Below the pieces are notes generated by a model. The model was not told the origin of the DNA and searched no databases. It saw only the letters and a list, made by a program, of their open reading frames with translations. From Dolichospermum planctonicum (GTDB taxonomy: Bacteria; Cyanobacteriota; Cyanobacteriia; Cyanobacteriales; Nostocaceae), in assembly GCF_005402965.1 (NCBI RefSeq), contig NZ_BJCF01000002.1:122182-186181 (forward strand): a stretch of DNA of 64,000 nucleotides, given 5' to 3'. This document shows, in pieces, positions 8,958-18,162 of the stretch. The position numbers were made by a program, and so were the translations under genes. Position 1 is the stretch's first letter; the number at the start of each line of letters is the position of its first letter.

Positions 8958-10634
8958 GTGGGTCAGTATCAATCTACTGAATTAAAACAGTATAATCCAG
9001 AAGCGATCGCTCGTTACTTTCGTTACCGTCCCTGGCTGGTTTGGGGACGACTACTGAGCATCATCTGGTCTTTTGCGGGATTTGTATTTAGTCTCAAGTG
9101 GGACGAATGGCAAGAACAAATCGAAGAAAATCAAGGACAAAGAGCTATTGAGTTAAGAAATTTACTCACCCGTTTAGGTCCGACATTTATTAAAGTTGGT
9201 CAAGCTCTCTCAACCCGTCCTGACTTAATCCGCAAAGACTTTTTAGCAGAACTAGTAAAGCTACAAGACCAGTTACCACCTTTTGATAATGCTCTAGCAT
9301 ATCAGATTATTGAAACAGAGTTAGATCGCTCCATTGGCGAGATTTTCCGCGATCTTTCCCCTCAGCCGGTAGCAGCGGCCAGTTTAGGTCAAGTCTACCA
9401 CGGACACCTGGTCAGTGGGGAAGAAGTGGCTGTGAAGGTACAACGCCCCAATTTACGCCCCTTACTGACAAAAGACCTGTACCTCATGCGTTGGGTTGCC
9501 AGTTGGCTCGCGCCCTGGCTACCACTGAATCTCGGTCACGATTTAACTTTAATTGTAGACGAGTTTGGCACAAAGTTATTTGAGGAAATTGATTACATCA
9601 ATGAAGGGCGCAATGCGGAAAAGTTTGCCCATAATTTCCGTAATGACCCCCAAGTAAAAGTTCCAGGTATTTATTGGAATTATACCAGTAATCATGTTTT
9701 AACTCTGGAATGGATTAACGGCTTTAAACTCACAGACACTCAAAATATCCAAGCCGTAGGTTTAGACCCAGAAGCAATTATTCAAATAGGTGTAACTACT
9801 GGGTTACAACAACTATTAGAGCATGGTTTTTTTCATGCTGATCCTCATCCAGGTAATTTGTTCGCCATGTCCGATGGTCGCATGGCTTACATTGATTTTG
9901 GCATGATGGATCAATTGGAGGAAACAACCAAAGAAAGTTTAGTTGATGCCTTAGTGCATTTAGTAAACAAGGATTACGCCGATTTAGCAGCAGATTTTGT
10001 CAAATTGGGCTTTTTAACTGCAAATACCAATATTGCCCCCATTGTACCAGCATTGGAAGCCGTACTAGGAAACGCTATTGGTAAAAATGTCAATGACTTT
10101 AACTTCAAAACCATTACTGATGAGTTTTCGGAATTGATGTATGAATATCCTTTCCGTGTCCCGGCGAAATTTGCTTTAATTATTCGTTCTCTCGTGACAC
10201 AAGAGGGTATTGCGCTAAGTCTCAACCCCAATTTCAAAATCGTAGAAGTTGGTTATCCTTACATAGCACGGCGGTTATTAACTGGAGAATCTCCCGCACT
10301 ACGGCGGCGGCTATTGAATGTATTGTTTAAAGATGGTAAATTTCAATGGCAACGGTTAGAAAACCTGATTACCATTGCTCGTACTGATAGTCAATTTGAT
10401 GTTTTACCAACAGCGCGAATGGGTCTGGAATTTATACTCTCAGAAGAAGGTAAATTCTTACGTCGTCAGTTGGTATTAGCCCTGACCGAAGATGACCGTT
10501 TACACACGGAAGAAGTCCAACGCTTATGGGATTTGGTCAAGGATGATTTACCACCAAATCGCTTACTAAATGTGGCAATTAGCCTGTTAACAGAGTTTTC
10601 CAAAGAAAGTGTAGCAGCTATTTTAGCAAAGTAA
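8958..10634 (+). CDS. AarF/ABC1/UbiB-family protein kinase-like ATPase
   Basis: A 558-residue member of the ABC1/UbiB atypical kinase family, linked in plants, bacteria and mitochondria to quinone metabolism and photosynthetic membranes. Family marks are all present: the KxGQ motif (K79VGQ82), the Ala-rich loop AAASLGQVY (139-147) replacing the usual Gly loop, VAVK (157-160), the HADPHPGN loop and the YIDFGMM metal-binding motif. Weakly hydrophobic segments near the N-terminus (33-47) and near the C-terminus suggest membrane association. The start is GTG, preceded by GGAGAGG with 11 bases spacing; no ATG is available in frame. The substrate is unknown. Confidence 0.92.
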   Translation: MGQYQSTELKQYNPEAIARYFRYRPWLVWGRLLSIIWSFAGFVFSLKWDEWQEQIEENQGQRAIELRNLLTRLGPTFIKVGQALSTRPDLIRKDFLAELVKLQDQLPPFDNALAYQIIETELDRSIGEIFRDLSPQPVAAASLGQVYHGHLVSGEEVAVKVQRPNLRPLLTKDLYLMRWVASWLAPWLPLNLGHDLTLIVDEFGTKLFEEIDYINEGRNAEKFAHNFRNDPQVKVPGIYWNYTSNHVLTLEWINGFKLTDTQNIQAVGLDPEAIIQIGVTTGLQQLLEHGFFHADPHPGNLFAMSDGRMAYIDFGMMDQLEETTKESLVDALVHLVNKDYADLAADFVKLGFLTANTNIAPIVPALEAVLGNAIGKNVNDFNFKTITDEFSELMYEYPFRVPAKFALIIRSLVTQEGIALSLNPNFKIVEVGYPYIARRLLTGESPALRRRLLNVLFKDGKFQWQRLENLITIARTDSQFDVLPTARMGLEFILSEEGKFLRRQLVLALTEDDRLHTEEVQRLWDLVKDDLPPNRLLNVAISLLTEFSKESVAAILAK

Positions 10635-10680
10635 TTTGTTACCAAATAAAAACGAATTTTAATAACAACCAGGAGTTTTC

Positions 10681-11061
10681 ATGTACTATTACCCTTTACA
10701 ACCGCCCTACTTTTTACTATTAGTTGGTTTTCTCACGGCTTTAACTTCTGGTCTGGCTCTATCTGGGACATTAAAAGTAATTGTCCAGCAATGGCCTGAT
10801 GATAAGTCTACTCAAGAAAATACTAATACTCGTTCTTTTTATAAACAATTATTAGTCCCATTTATTGGTATTACAAGTGGTGTTTGTTTATTTCTTGCTT
10901 GCGGTTTAGAGATATTCGGTTTTCCCTCTGAACTGGCTTTGGGTGTGGGTTTACCAATAAGTTTGTTAACTTGTGTATTTCTTTGGTGGCAATTAGGAGG
11001 TTTGCTAGATTATGTGAAAAGTCAAGGCATGCAATCTCTAGATTTAGATTCTTGGTCTTAA
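10681..11061 (+). CDS. small membrane protein
   Basis: A 126-residue protein with three probable membrane segments (about residues 8-32, 59-82 and 84-106). A clear AGGAG lies 6 bases before the ATG. It follows the AarF-type kinase gene by 46 bases on the same strand, so the two may be co-transcribed. No family was recognised and no catalytic motif is seen. Confidence 0.6.
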   Translation: MYYYPLQPPYFLLLVGFLTALTSGLALSGTLKVIVQQWPDDKSTQENTNTRSFYKQLLVPFIGITSGVCLFLACGLEIFGFPSELALGVGLPISLLTCVFLWWQLGGLLDYVKSQGMQSLDLDSWS

Positions 11062-11110
11062 TAGATGTTTGAAAAGTCATCAAATGTATAAATAAAACCC
11101 TTTTGTAAAC

Positions 11111-11131
11111 CTCTCCTGGCTTAGAGGAGAG
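11111..11131. terminator. hairpin between convergent genes
   Basis: CTCTCCT (11111-11117) pairs with AGGAGAG (11125-11131) over a 7-base loop, between the small membrane protein gene and the convergent response regulator gene. There is no strong T run, so a bidirectional terminator role is only likely. Confidence 0.45.
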
Positions 11132-11220
11132 ACCTTTAAATACCCTCTTTTCTCTTAGTCAAGGGGGTTAGGGGGTTTTATTTATGTAGACGCGGTTTCT
11201 AACCGCCAAAACTTCTCAGT

Positions 11221-11913
11221 TCATTCAATGAAAATACTTCCAAAACGATAACCTTTCCCATAAACAGTATAAATAAGTTGAGTTTTATTCCCTACTTCTA
11301 CCTTACGACGCAACAGACGAATTAAAGCGGGAACAACATTACTATTAGGTTGTTCCTCATGTTGCCATAAATGCTGTAAAATTTGGGCATGAGTTAATAA
11401 TTGTCCAGTGTTTTCCATAAAGTATTGTAATAACTGACTTTCTTTTTGCGAGAGTTCAATCATTCTTCCGTGACGATAAGCTATTTGATTTTGGATATCA
11501 AGTTCTAAATCTCCTACAATTAATTTTCCCGTTATATTGCTATGAGATTCTGTACCACCACGACGCAATAAAGCCCGAACTCTTGCTAGTAATTCCCGCA
11601 ATTCAAAAGGTTTTACCAAATAATCATCAGCACCCGCGTCTAAACCTTGAACTCTATCATCAAGAGTATCTTTGGCCGTCAGAAATAACACAGGAGTTGT
11701 TTTACCTTGAGAACGTAATTCCTGGCAAATCTCCAACCCCGTTTTTCCTGGTAACATCCAATCTAAAATCAGTAGATCATAACTGCCTATTTTTGTCAAA
11801 TTGCTGCCACTGATGCCATCATAAGTAGTATCAACACTGTAACCTTCACGGGTTAAAAGACGACTTAAAGGGTCAGTTAGTTCAATTTCATCATCAACTA
11901 ATAAAATTTTCAT
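11221..11913 (-). CDS. OmpR/PhoB-type response regulator
   Basis: A 230-residue two-component response regulator. The receiver domain starts MKILLVDDE and holds the phosphate-accepting Asp51 (LILDWMLPG), Thr79 and Lys101 (LVKPF). The C-terminal half is an OmpR-type winged helix ([38 protein letters not shown]). The frame extends upstream to 11967, but that would overlap the divergent hisG region and add residues without similarity, so the ATG at 11913 is chosen. No histidine kinase gene is next to it. It resembles the RppA/ManR group of cyanobacterial regulators, but the exact identity is not certain. Confidence 0.9.
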   Translation of the reverse strand: MKILLVDDEIELTDPLSRLLTREGYSVDTTYDGISGSNLTKIGSYDLLILDWMLPGKTGLEICQELRSQGKTTPVLFLTAKDTLDDRVQGLDAGADDYLVKPFELRELLARVRALLRRGGTESHSNITGKLIVGDLELDIQNQIAYRHGRMIELSQKESQLLQYFMENTGQLLTHAQILQHLWQHEEQPNSNVVPALIRLLRRKVEVGNKTQLIYTVYGKGYRFGSIFIE

Positions 11914-11988
11914 TTTGTTGGTAATGGACAATATAGATATATTCTCAATATAGTGAATTATAAACACATTAAGGACATCAAAAAAAGA

Positions 11989-12633
11989 ATGTTAACTGTT
12001 GCCATACCAAAAGGTGTATTACTTAAACCTACTCTTCAGCTATTACAATCTGTGGGATTAGATTTTAGTGCTTTCTTAGAATCAGGAAACCGTCAATTGC
12101 AAATTCCTGATACTAGTGGACAAGCCAAAGGGCTGTTAGTCCGAGCGCAAGATGTGCCTGTTTATGTAGAATATGGTCAAGCACAGTTGGGAGTTGTGGG
12201 TTACGATGTTATTAGAGAAAAACAGCCCCAAGTAGCGCAATTAGTAGATTTAAAGTTTGGATATTGTCGAATGTCTGTGGCTGTAAAAGCAAACAGTTCT
12301 TACAAATCTCCTTTAGATTTACCTGCACATGGTCGGGTTGCTTCTAAATATGTAAATTGTGCGCGAGAATATTTCCAAGGTTTAGATTTACCCATAGAAA
12401 TTGTCCCTTTGTATGGTTCTGTGGAATTGGGTCCAATTACGGGAATGTCAGAAGCAATTGTTGATTTAGTTTCCACAGGCAAAACTTTAAAGGAAAATGG
12501 TTTAATTGAAATTGCCACTTTGTATGAAAGTACAGCGCGGTTAATTGTTCACCCTTTAAGCTACCGTTTGAATACAGGTAATTTACATCAATTAATTGAA
12601 CAAATGCGGTTAGAAATACTCAACCCAGTTTAA
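11989..12633 (+). CDS. hisG: ATP phosphoribosyltransferase, short form
   Basis: This enzyme joins ATP and PRPP in the first step of histidine synthesis. The protein is 214 residues, the short HisG form, which lacks the C-terminal regulatory domain and normally needs the HisRS-like partner HisZ (not in this window). The PRPP-binding signature [13 protein letters not shown] is present, as is the start [12 protein letters not shown]. The frame opens at a GTG at 11953, but the ATG at 11989 gives the usual MLTVAIPKG start. It is divergent from the response regulator with about 75 bases between starts. Confidence 0.95.
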   Translation: MLTVAIPKGVLLKPTLQLLQSVGLDFSAFLESGNRQLQIPDTSGQAKGLLVRAQDVPVYVEYGQAQLGVVGYDVIREKQPQVAQLVDLKFGYCRMSVAVKANSSYKSPLDLPAHGRVASKYVNCAREYFQGLDLPIEIVPLYGSVELGPITGMSEAIVDLVSTGKTLKENGLIEIATLYESTARLIVHPLSYRLNTGNLHQLIEQMRLEILNPV

Positions 12634-12653
12634 TTTATTAGTATAAGCAATTA

Positions 12654-12728
12654 GTAGGTTGGGTTGAAGAATAAAAACCAACATTTTCGAGATTTTTTTG
12701 GATTTCCCAAAGCCTCAACCCAACCTAC
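12654..12728. repeat. palindromic GTAGGTTGGGTTGA repeat with 47-base loop
   Basis: GTAGGTTGGGTTGA (12654-12667) and its exact reverse complement (12715-12728) flank a 47-base AT-rich loop. It sits between convergent hisG and ccs1 and may work as a bidirectional terminator. The same family recurs at 20346, 31314, 43009 and 61101. Confidence 0.85.
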
Positions 12729-12732
12729 AAAA

Positions 12733-14112
12733 TTATTCACCTTTTTCTATTTTGCTGACCGAACTAAGTTGATCTAAAATTGTCAAAACTTCTTGTTCAA
12801 ATGCAACTTGAGCGCGGTTAGTTTTACCCCCAATATATAAAGTTTCACCTTTTTGTAAAGCCCAAATTTGGGAATGGGAAAAATAACTCATGACTACACC
12901 CAACATTAATAAACCAAAGCCAGTATAAACAATGGGAATACCCGGATCAAATTTAATTTGTAAACCTGTACTACCAATGACATCAATAATTTTTAAATTA
13001 ACTCCATTTACAGGGATAGACATTCCTGCACGCACAGTATTAATTAATTTACCTTGAGCATCATAAATTAATACCATTCCTTGTAAATCTTTAGCTAATA
13101 GAGAAACACCTTCACTTAAATCAGGCTTTGTTGGTATCCAAGTTCCCCAAATTCTACCTTTACCTTTGGTGTCTAATTGTGCCATTGGTAATTGGAAAAT
13201 TGGACTTTTATTTAATCTTACCTGAACGCTGGAAATTCCCCAATCTGTTTGATAGAAAACTACACCATGATAACGCAGAGGTTTGTTAACATAAATCTTC
13301 TCATGATTAACTTCTTCACCCTGATTATTCAGCACAGACATATCTGAATAAAATTGGTCAATTCCTCCCGTTGGTGTGTAATCAATCCAAAAGCGATTTA
13401 CACGCACAGACCAATCTTTTAACACATCTTGAGAAGACCAAGCACCAGCATCAACAATATTTTTTACTTGGAATGTATCCCCACTAGCAATCATTTCTTG
13501 AGCCATAAATCCCGTCATTGATCCACAAATTCCGCCTAATAAAATGGCGACAATACCAATGTGAACAATGATCGGACCAATCCGACCAATTATACCTTTA
13601 CGAGCATAAAGAATATCATCTTTCTCTTGAAAAATTCGATAACTTTTTTGCTGCAAAATTGGCATAATTGACTGTAGGGAAACACCATCTAATTCAGCAC
13701 TCAAAGCTAATTTTTGAAATTGGCGAGGTTCTTCGTAATATTTCCATTTTTGAGCAGCTTTCAGGGCTGGTAATTGACGAGTAAAAGTACAAGCTGTTAA
13801 ACTCGTTCCAAATAGAACTAATAAACTCAAAAACCACCAAGTTCGATATACATGATCTAACCCGACTACTTGAATAACTTTCCAAGTGAGAAACCCAAAT
13901 AAAGCGGGATGTTCTGGATAGTTAGATTGGTAAAATGCAGGTAATTGTCCTTGTTCAATGACAGTACCACTAACACTAAATAAGGCAATTACTAATAAGA
14001 GGATAATTGCCAAACGTAAATCAGTTAATATGGGTAAAATTTTTCGCCGCATAAATTTCCCAGGTATTAACCACCAAATTAATTCTGTGGATGTTGTTTG
14101 ATCTAAAGTCAT
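12733..14112 (-). CDS. ccs1: cytochrome c biogenesis protein Ccs1/CcsB (ResB-like)
   Basis: A 459-residue membrane protein of the System II cytochrome c assembly pathway. With CcsA it presents heme to apocytochromes on the lumen/periplasmic side of the membrane. It has the family layout: three membrane segments in the first 200 residues ([56 protein letters not shown]), a long soluble loop, then a last segment near 400. The ATG is only 3 bases after the ccdA stop, so both are in one operon. CcsA is not in the window. Confidence 0.93.
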   Translation of the reverse strand: MTLDQTTSTELIWWLIPGKFMRRKILPILTDLRLAIILLLVIALFSVSGTVIEQGQLPAFYQSNYPEHPALFGFLTWKVIQVVGLDHVYRTWWFLSLLVLFGTSLTACTFTRQLPALKAAQKWKYYEEPRQFQKLALSAELDGVSLQSIMPILQQKSYRIFQEKDDILYARKGIIGRIGPIIVHIGIVAILLGGICGSMTGFMAQEMIASGDTFQVKNIVDAGAWSSQDVLKDWSVRVNRFWIDYTPTGGIDQFYSDMSVLNNQGEEVNHEKIYVNKPLRYHGVVFYQTDWGISSVQVRLNKSPIFQLPMAQLDTKGKGRIWGTWIPTKPDLSEGVSLLAKDLQGMVLIYDAQGKLINTVRAGMSIPVNGVNLKIIDVIGSTGLQIKFDPGIPIVYTGFGLLMLGVVMSYFSHSQIWALQKGETLYIGGKTNRAQVAFEQEVLTILDQLSSVSKIEKGE

Positions 14113-14115
14113 TAT

Positions 14116-14853
14116 TTAGAAACTACTAATAGGGATACGAGAAACTAAGGAAAAAACACCAAAACCTACTAATAATGCCCCGCTAACAGGATTTATCCAG
14201 CCAGACCAACGGCGCAATTCTAATAGTTTTTTAATACTAGCAGTAAACGTACCTGCTAAAATTAATGGAGCTACATATCCCGCTGTATAAGCAAGTAGTA
14301 AAACAGCACCTAAAACTAAATCTTGGCTATTAGCAACCCAACCCAATAAACTCGCTAAAACTGGTGTGCTACAGGGGGAAGCAACCAACCCAAATGTTAA
14401 CCCAATGGAGTAGGAACGCACTCCGGGTGGCAAATCTTCAGAAATCCAAGTGTCATTTAAAGAAGGAAATTGTATGGGTAATGCTTCTAATAAGTTTAAT
14501 CCCATAATAATAGCAATAATACTGACAATAATTGGTAAACCAATTCCTATTTGACCGTAGACTTTACCTATTAAACCTGCTATAATGCCCATTCCTGCCA
14601 GTGTAGTTGCTAATCCTAACGCAAACCAAGTTGATTGAACTGCTGCTTGCAAGCGGGTTTTAGCTTCATAACCACCAATATAGCCAATAGTAATGGGCAA
14701 CATAGACAGCATACAGGGCGTGAGACTCGTAAGCAAGCCCGCAGTAAAAATAATGCCAATACTCACAATACTTAAGTGGGTGAGTTGGTTAGTAACCAGG
14801 GTATTAGCAAATTGTTCCAGTTCGTAAATTCGGGTTTCTAGAATTTCTAACAT
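14116..14853 (-). CDS. ccdA: CcdA thiol/disulfide membrane transporter
   Basis: A 245-residue membrane protein that carries reducing equivalents across the membrane to keep apocytochrome cysteines reduced. It has about six hydrophobic segments and the paired active cysteines Cys47 (SLTPCMLSM) and Cys161 (VASPCSTPV), both in the usual proline-containing context. It is the first gene of a two-gene unit with ccs1, consistent with a shared role in cytochrome c maturation. Confidence 0.95.
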   Translation of the reverse strand: MLEILETRIYELEQFANTLVTNQLTHLSIVSIGIIFTAGLLTSLTPCMLSMLPITIGYIGGYEAKTRLQAAVQSTWFALGLATTLAGMGIIAGLIGKVYGQIGIGLPIIVSIIAIIMGLNLLEALPIQFPSLNDTWISEDLPPGVRSYSIGLTFGLVASPCSTPVLASLLGWVANSQDLVLGAVLLLAYTAGYVAPLILAGTFTASIKKLLELRRWSGWINPVSGALLVGFGVFSLVSRIPISSF

Positions 14854-15114
14854 GAGTATGTTTAAGTAAAAAATGCTTACTCTGGTTGAATTTTAACATA
14901 TTTTGGGTGATCAAGTGATGAAAACAAGTAAATATTAATTAGGATTAATTAGGGTGTTGCCAGATATTTTCCCGGATTTTTGTGAAAGATTGATGAATTT
15001 ATAGTAAAGATTGCCCATAATCAGGTTAATTATCCTGAAGATTATTTTAGGATAAAATCAACATCAAATATCCGCATAAAACAGAAAATAGTAGTTGAAA
15101 AGGAATCTACCACC

Positions 15115-15531
15115 ATGGCTCAGAAAACCAGCAAAGTTTTACAACAATCTGGAGTTATTCCCTATAGAATAATAGAGGGAAAAGTAGAAATTTTATTAAT
15201 TACAACTCGTAAACGTCAAGGTTGGGTGATTCCTAAAGGGGGACTTTGTAAAGGTATGAGTCCTCATGAGTCAGCAGCAAAGGAAGCATGGGAAGAAGCG
15301 GGAGTTTTAGGTAGAGTCACAACGGAAAAATTGGGTAATTATAAATATCGAAAACGGGGGAATATCTATCGAGTAAATTTATTTTTATTACCTGTAGAAG
15401 AAGTATTAGAAGATTGGCCAGAAGCCACTGCAAGAGAAAGAAAATGGTTAGAAGTTAACCAAGCTGCTGAATTAGTGAAGGAAAATTCACTAAAAAGAAT
15501 TATTCAGACTTCATTAATAATGAACCAATAA
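15115..15531 (+). CDS. Nudix hydrolase
   Basis: A 138-residue Nudix protein, expected to hydrolyse a nucleoside diphosphate linked to another group. The Nudix box runs from Gly42 to Val64; Glu57, Glu60 and Glu61 (KEAWEEAGV) that bind metal are present. Two consensus positions differ: the first Glu is Met48 and the Arg is Lys56. The PKGG start of the box recalls dinucleoside/diphosphoinositol polyphosphate hydrolases. AAGGAA lies upstream of the ATG. It is convergent with the next gene, 8 bases apart. The substrate is unknown. Confidence 0.88.
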   Translation: MAQKTSKVLQQSGVIPYRIIEGKVEILLITTRKRQGWVIPKGGLCKGMSPHESAAKEAWEEAGVLGRVTTEKLGNYKYRKRGNIYRVNLFLLPVEEVLEDWPEATARERKWLEVNQAAELVKENSLKRIIQTSLIMNQ

Positions 15532-15539
15532 AAGAGTAT

Positions 15540-16034
15540 TTAAATTATCTCAAAGGACAAATTATGACTTTTGAGATAATTATGGGTAAAATGGTCTACT
15601 AAATTTGTATCACTTAATTCTAAATTATAAAAATCTACAAACTCATGATCAAAATATGGTCCTGCGTGCCAAGTTCCCACATCTAATTTAATAAAACAAC
15701 TTCCGGGAATCTGAAAAGCCGCAATTTTTGATAATTCAGGTTCATTTATATTATTGTTAGGTGGACAAACTACCATGAACCAATCTTTACCATCTAAAGA
15801 ACCCAAACATTGAGTACATTTGACATGACGAGTAATGTGGTGAAATTTTCTACCTTTTTCCTGTAACCGCATAATATAAAAACGGGGAATACCATTTTGT
15901 AAATTTAATTGTGCATCTTCTTGATCAAAATTTTTGCCATCTTTACTTACATATATTACCTGTCCATAGGGTTGAAAATTCTCTGGTGTAATTAATTGAG
16001 ATGGTAATTTTTGTATTTTTGATAATGTACTCAT
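15540..16034 (-). CDS. ureidoglycolate lyase-like (AllA family) protein
   Basis: A 164-residue cupin-fold protein similar to ureidoglycolate lyase, which splits ureidoglycolate to glyoxylate and urea in purine breakdown. Marks are ITPENFQPYGQVI near the N-terminus, the KFHHITRHVKCTQCLGSL segment, FMVVCPP, and LDVGTWHAGPYF near the C-terminus. No other allantoin-pathway genes are adjacent, so the actual substrate is uncertain. Confidence 0.82.
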   Translation of the reverse strand: MSTLSKIQKLPSQLITPENFQPYGQVIYVSKDGKNFDQEDAQLNLQNGIPRFYIMRLQEKGRKFHHITRHVKCTQCLGSLDGKDWFMVVCPPNNNINEPELSKIAAFQIPGSCFIKLDVGTWHAGPYFDHEFVDFYNLELSDTNLVDHFTHNYLKSHNLSFEII

Positions 16035-16171
16035 AAGTTCTTGACTAAATATTTAGGTGTGACTGAATTAAATTAGAAAAAACCAAGATTTGAAATCTCA
16101 AACTTTGCGACTTTGCAACCTTGCAGCTTGGCGCGAAAAATACAGCAAGTTCAGCTTGAATGAGCTACAAT

Positions 16172-16188
16172 GCGGGCAAGATGCCCGC
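16172..16188. repeat. palindromic repeat copy 2, GCGGGCAAGATGCCCGC
   Basis: Second copy of the GCGGGC...GCCCGC element, in opposite orientation to the one at 4060 (GCACCACT follows rather than TGGT preceding). It lies between the AllA-like gene and psaK. Confidence 0.85.
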
Positions 16189-16204
16189 ACCACTGTAATA
16201 CCGA

Positions 16205-16240
16205 GAAAAAGAGAGAGGAAATATATTTTCCTTCCTCTAA
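16205..16240 (-). terminator. likely intrinsic terminator of psaK
   Basis: Read on the minus strand, AGAGGAA (16238-16232) and TTCCTCT (16220-16214) form a stem, followed by CTCTTTTTCTCGG. It starts 18 bases after the psaK stop. The T tract is short but suitable. Confidence 0.6.
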
Positions 16241-16257
16241 TTTCCAGTTAGCAAAAT

Positions 16258-16518
16258 TTAGATTTTGCCAATGTAATGTAGTCCTAAAATAATACCGGCT
16301 CCCAAGATATGTCCAAAAGAAGCAGTTGCTAATACAGCGGGTAAACCAAAACCACCGAAAAATTGAGGCGCTGGTAATTCTGGTTTAGCGTTAGGCTGCT
16401 GAATGGTAAATTTGCCCACAGCGATCGCAAAAATATTGGCTACAATCATAATGATGCCAATATTGGGACTCCATTCTAACGTTGTTGTAGCTGTAGCCAA
16501 CAAAGTTGAAGTTAACAT
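16258..16518 (-). CDS. psaK: photosystem I reaction centre subunit PsaK
   Basis: PsaK (86 residues) is a peripheral two-helix subunit of photosystem I. The sequence shows the short N-terminal extension (LLATATTTLEWSP), the first helix (NIGIIMIVANIFAIAVGKF), a loop with PELPAPQFFGGFGLPAVLA and the second helix ending in LGLHYIGKI. AGGAG lies 9 bases before the ATG. It is monocistronic, with a hairpin terminator after it. Confidence 0.96.
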   Translation of the reverse strand: MLTSTLLATATTTLEWSPNIGIIMIVANIFAIAVGKFTIQQPNAKPELPAPQFFGGFGLPAVLATASFGHILGAGIILGLHYIGKI

Positions 16519-16745
16519 CTAAATTTACTCCTGATATTTGGGGATACTTAACAATATCATCTAAATATTCGGTAATAAAAATCTATATCATTGCTTACTT
16601 TGTAGCGAAATTTAACATTTGTTTGCAATTCACAATAGAAACAATCCTTGTACTGAATAGCCAGTTTTAGTGTTTGATCATACTTATGGTATCTGGAAGG
16701 GCTGATAATTGGTAAGATAAGAGTAATTACTTCCTGAACTTGATC

Positions 16746-17180
16746 ATGTCCTCAACTCTTAACTCTTTACCACCTGCGCTGAAAAAAATTGTCGAACGCT
16801 TTCAAAGGGCTACAGAACCCAAAAGACGCTATGAACAGTTAATATGGTACGCTCAAAAACTGCAAGAGTTTCCTGAAATTGACAAACTCCCAGAAAACAA
16901 AGTTCCCGGTTGTGTTTCTCAAGTATATGTCACCGCATCTTTAGCAGATGATAAAGTAATATTTCAGGGTGATTCTGATTCCCAATTAACCAAAGGATTA
17001 TTAGCATTATTGATAGAAGGATTAAATGGATCAACACCTACAGAAATAGTCCAACTTACTCCCGATTTCATTCAAGAAACTGGCTTAAATGTTAGCTTAA
17101 CGCCTTCTCGCGCTAATGGCTTTTACAACATTTTTAAAACTATGCAAAAAAAAGCTTTAGAATGTAAGTTAGAAAGTTAG
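16746..17180 (+). CDS. sufE: SufE cysteine desulfurase partner
   Basis: SufE accepts sulfur from the cysteine desulfurase SufS for iron-sulfur cluster assembly. The 144-residue protein shows the typical core: RYEQLIWYAQKLQEFP, then the reactive Cys56 in VPGCVSQVY, and the later GLNGSTPTEIVQL segment. The frame opens at a TTG at 16740, but the ATG at 16746 is the better start. Other suf genes are not in the window. Confidence 0.93.
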   Translation: MSSTLNSLPPALKKIVERFQRATEPKRRYEQLIWYAQKLQEFPEIDKLPENKVPGCVSQVYVTASLADDKVIFQGDSDSQLTKGLLALLIEGLNGSTPTEIVQLTPDFIQETGLNVSLTPSRANGFYNIFKTMQKKALECKLES

Positions 17181-17225
17181 AGATGAGGAAATAAGTAAAT
17201 TCTTTTTAATTATGAACTTAATCAG

Positions 17226-18134
17226 ATGTCTACTAATTTATTAACAAATCCCGCTGCTGCATTTGGTGGTAAAGTACAGGAATATCCTTGGCAATGGGAA
17301 AATCAGGAATTACGAATAGTATATGAAACCATTGGCCAAGGTTCACCCATTCTATTATTACCAGCCTTTAGCAGCGTTTCTACCAGGGCAGAAATGGCAG
17401 AATTAGCCAGACTACTCGCACCCCATTTTCAAGTCACAGTCATAGACTGGCCTGGGTTTGGTGACTCTTCCCGACTCGGTTTAGATTACAGACCAGTCAT
17501 ATATCAGCAATTTTTGGCGGATTTTGTCAAATCTGTATTTAATACGACAGTTTCCGTAATTGGTGCCGGTCATGCTGCTGGTTATATTCTAGAACTAGCC
17601 TTTAAAGAACCGCAAATACTTAACAAAATTGTATTAATAGCCCCAACTTGGCGTGGACCTTTACCAACAATGGGTGCAAGTCAGGAAATAGCGGCTATGG
17701 TACGGGGAATTATCAGATTTCCCATTATTGGTCAATTCCTGTATAAGCTCAACACAACACCATCTTTTTTAAGATGGATGTACACTCGTCACGTTTTTAG
17801 CAATGGTGACAAACTTACACCCGATTTTATCGCTAAGAAATGGCAAAGTACCCAGAAAGTAGGAGCGAGATTTGCTTCAGCGGCTTTTGTCACAGGTAAT
17901 ATTGACACCTTTTACACTCAATCAGAATTTCTTTCTCTAGCTCAATCTTTGTTTGTACCAATTATGGCGATTATTGGCGCATCTAGTCCGACAAAATCAC
18001 GTCAGGAAATGGACGCATTAGCAGCTTTACCAAAAATAGAGAGTGTGGTAGTTCCGGGTTCTTTAGGACTTCATGAAGAATTTCCAGGAGAGGTTTTTCA
18101 GTTTATACTACCATTTTTAAATCGGTTATCATAG
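17226..18134 (+). CDS. alpha/beta-hydrolase fold protein lacking the catalytic serine
   Basis: A 302-residue alpha/beta-hydrolase. The fold marks are clear: ILLLPAFSS (oxyanion strand), VIDWPGFGDSS, VLIAPTWRG and a C-terminal His283 (LGLHEEFPG). At the nucleophile elbow, where GHSMGG is usual, it reads GAGHAAGY (113-120), so Ala117 stands in place of Ser. It may be a non-catalytic member or use another residue. It lies between sufE and a COG0523 GTPase gene (29 bases upstream of the latter), so the last two may be co-transcribed. Confidence 0.8.
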   Translation: MSTNLLTNPAAAFGGKVQEYPWQWENQELRIVYETIGQGSPILLLPAFSSVSTRAEMAELARLLAPHFQVTVIDWPGFGDSSRLGLDYRPVIYQQFLADFVKSVFNTTVSVIGAGHAAGYILELAFKEPQILNKIVLIAPTWRGPLPTMGASQEIAAMVRGIIRFPIIGQFLYKLNTTPSFLRWMYTRHVFSNGDKLTPDFIAKKWQSTQKVGARFASAAFVTGNIDTFYTQSEFLSLAQSLFVPIMAIIGASSPTKSRQEMDALAALPKIESVVVPGSLGLHEEFPGEVFQFILPFLNRLS

Positions 18135-18162
18135 GCAAGATTATCAAAGTTGCTTTGACATT

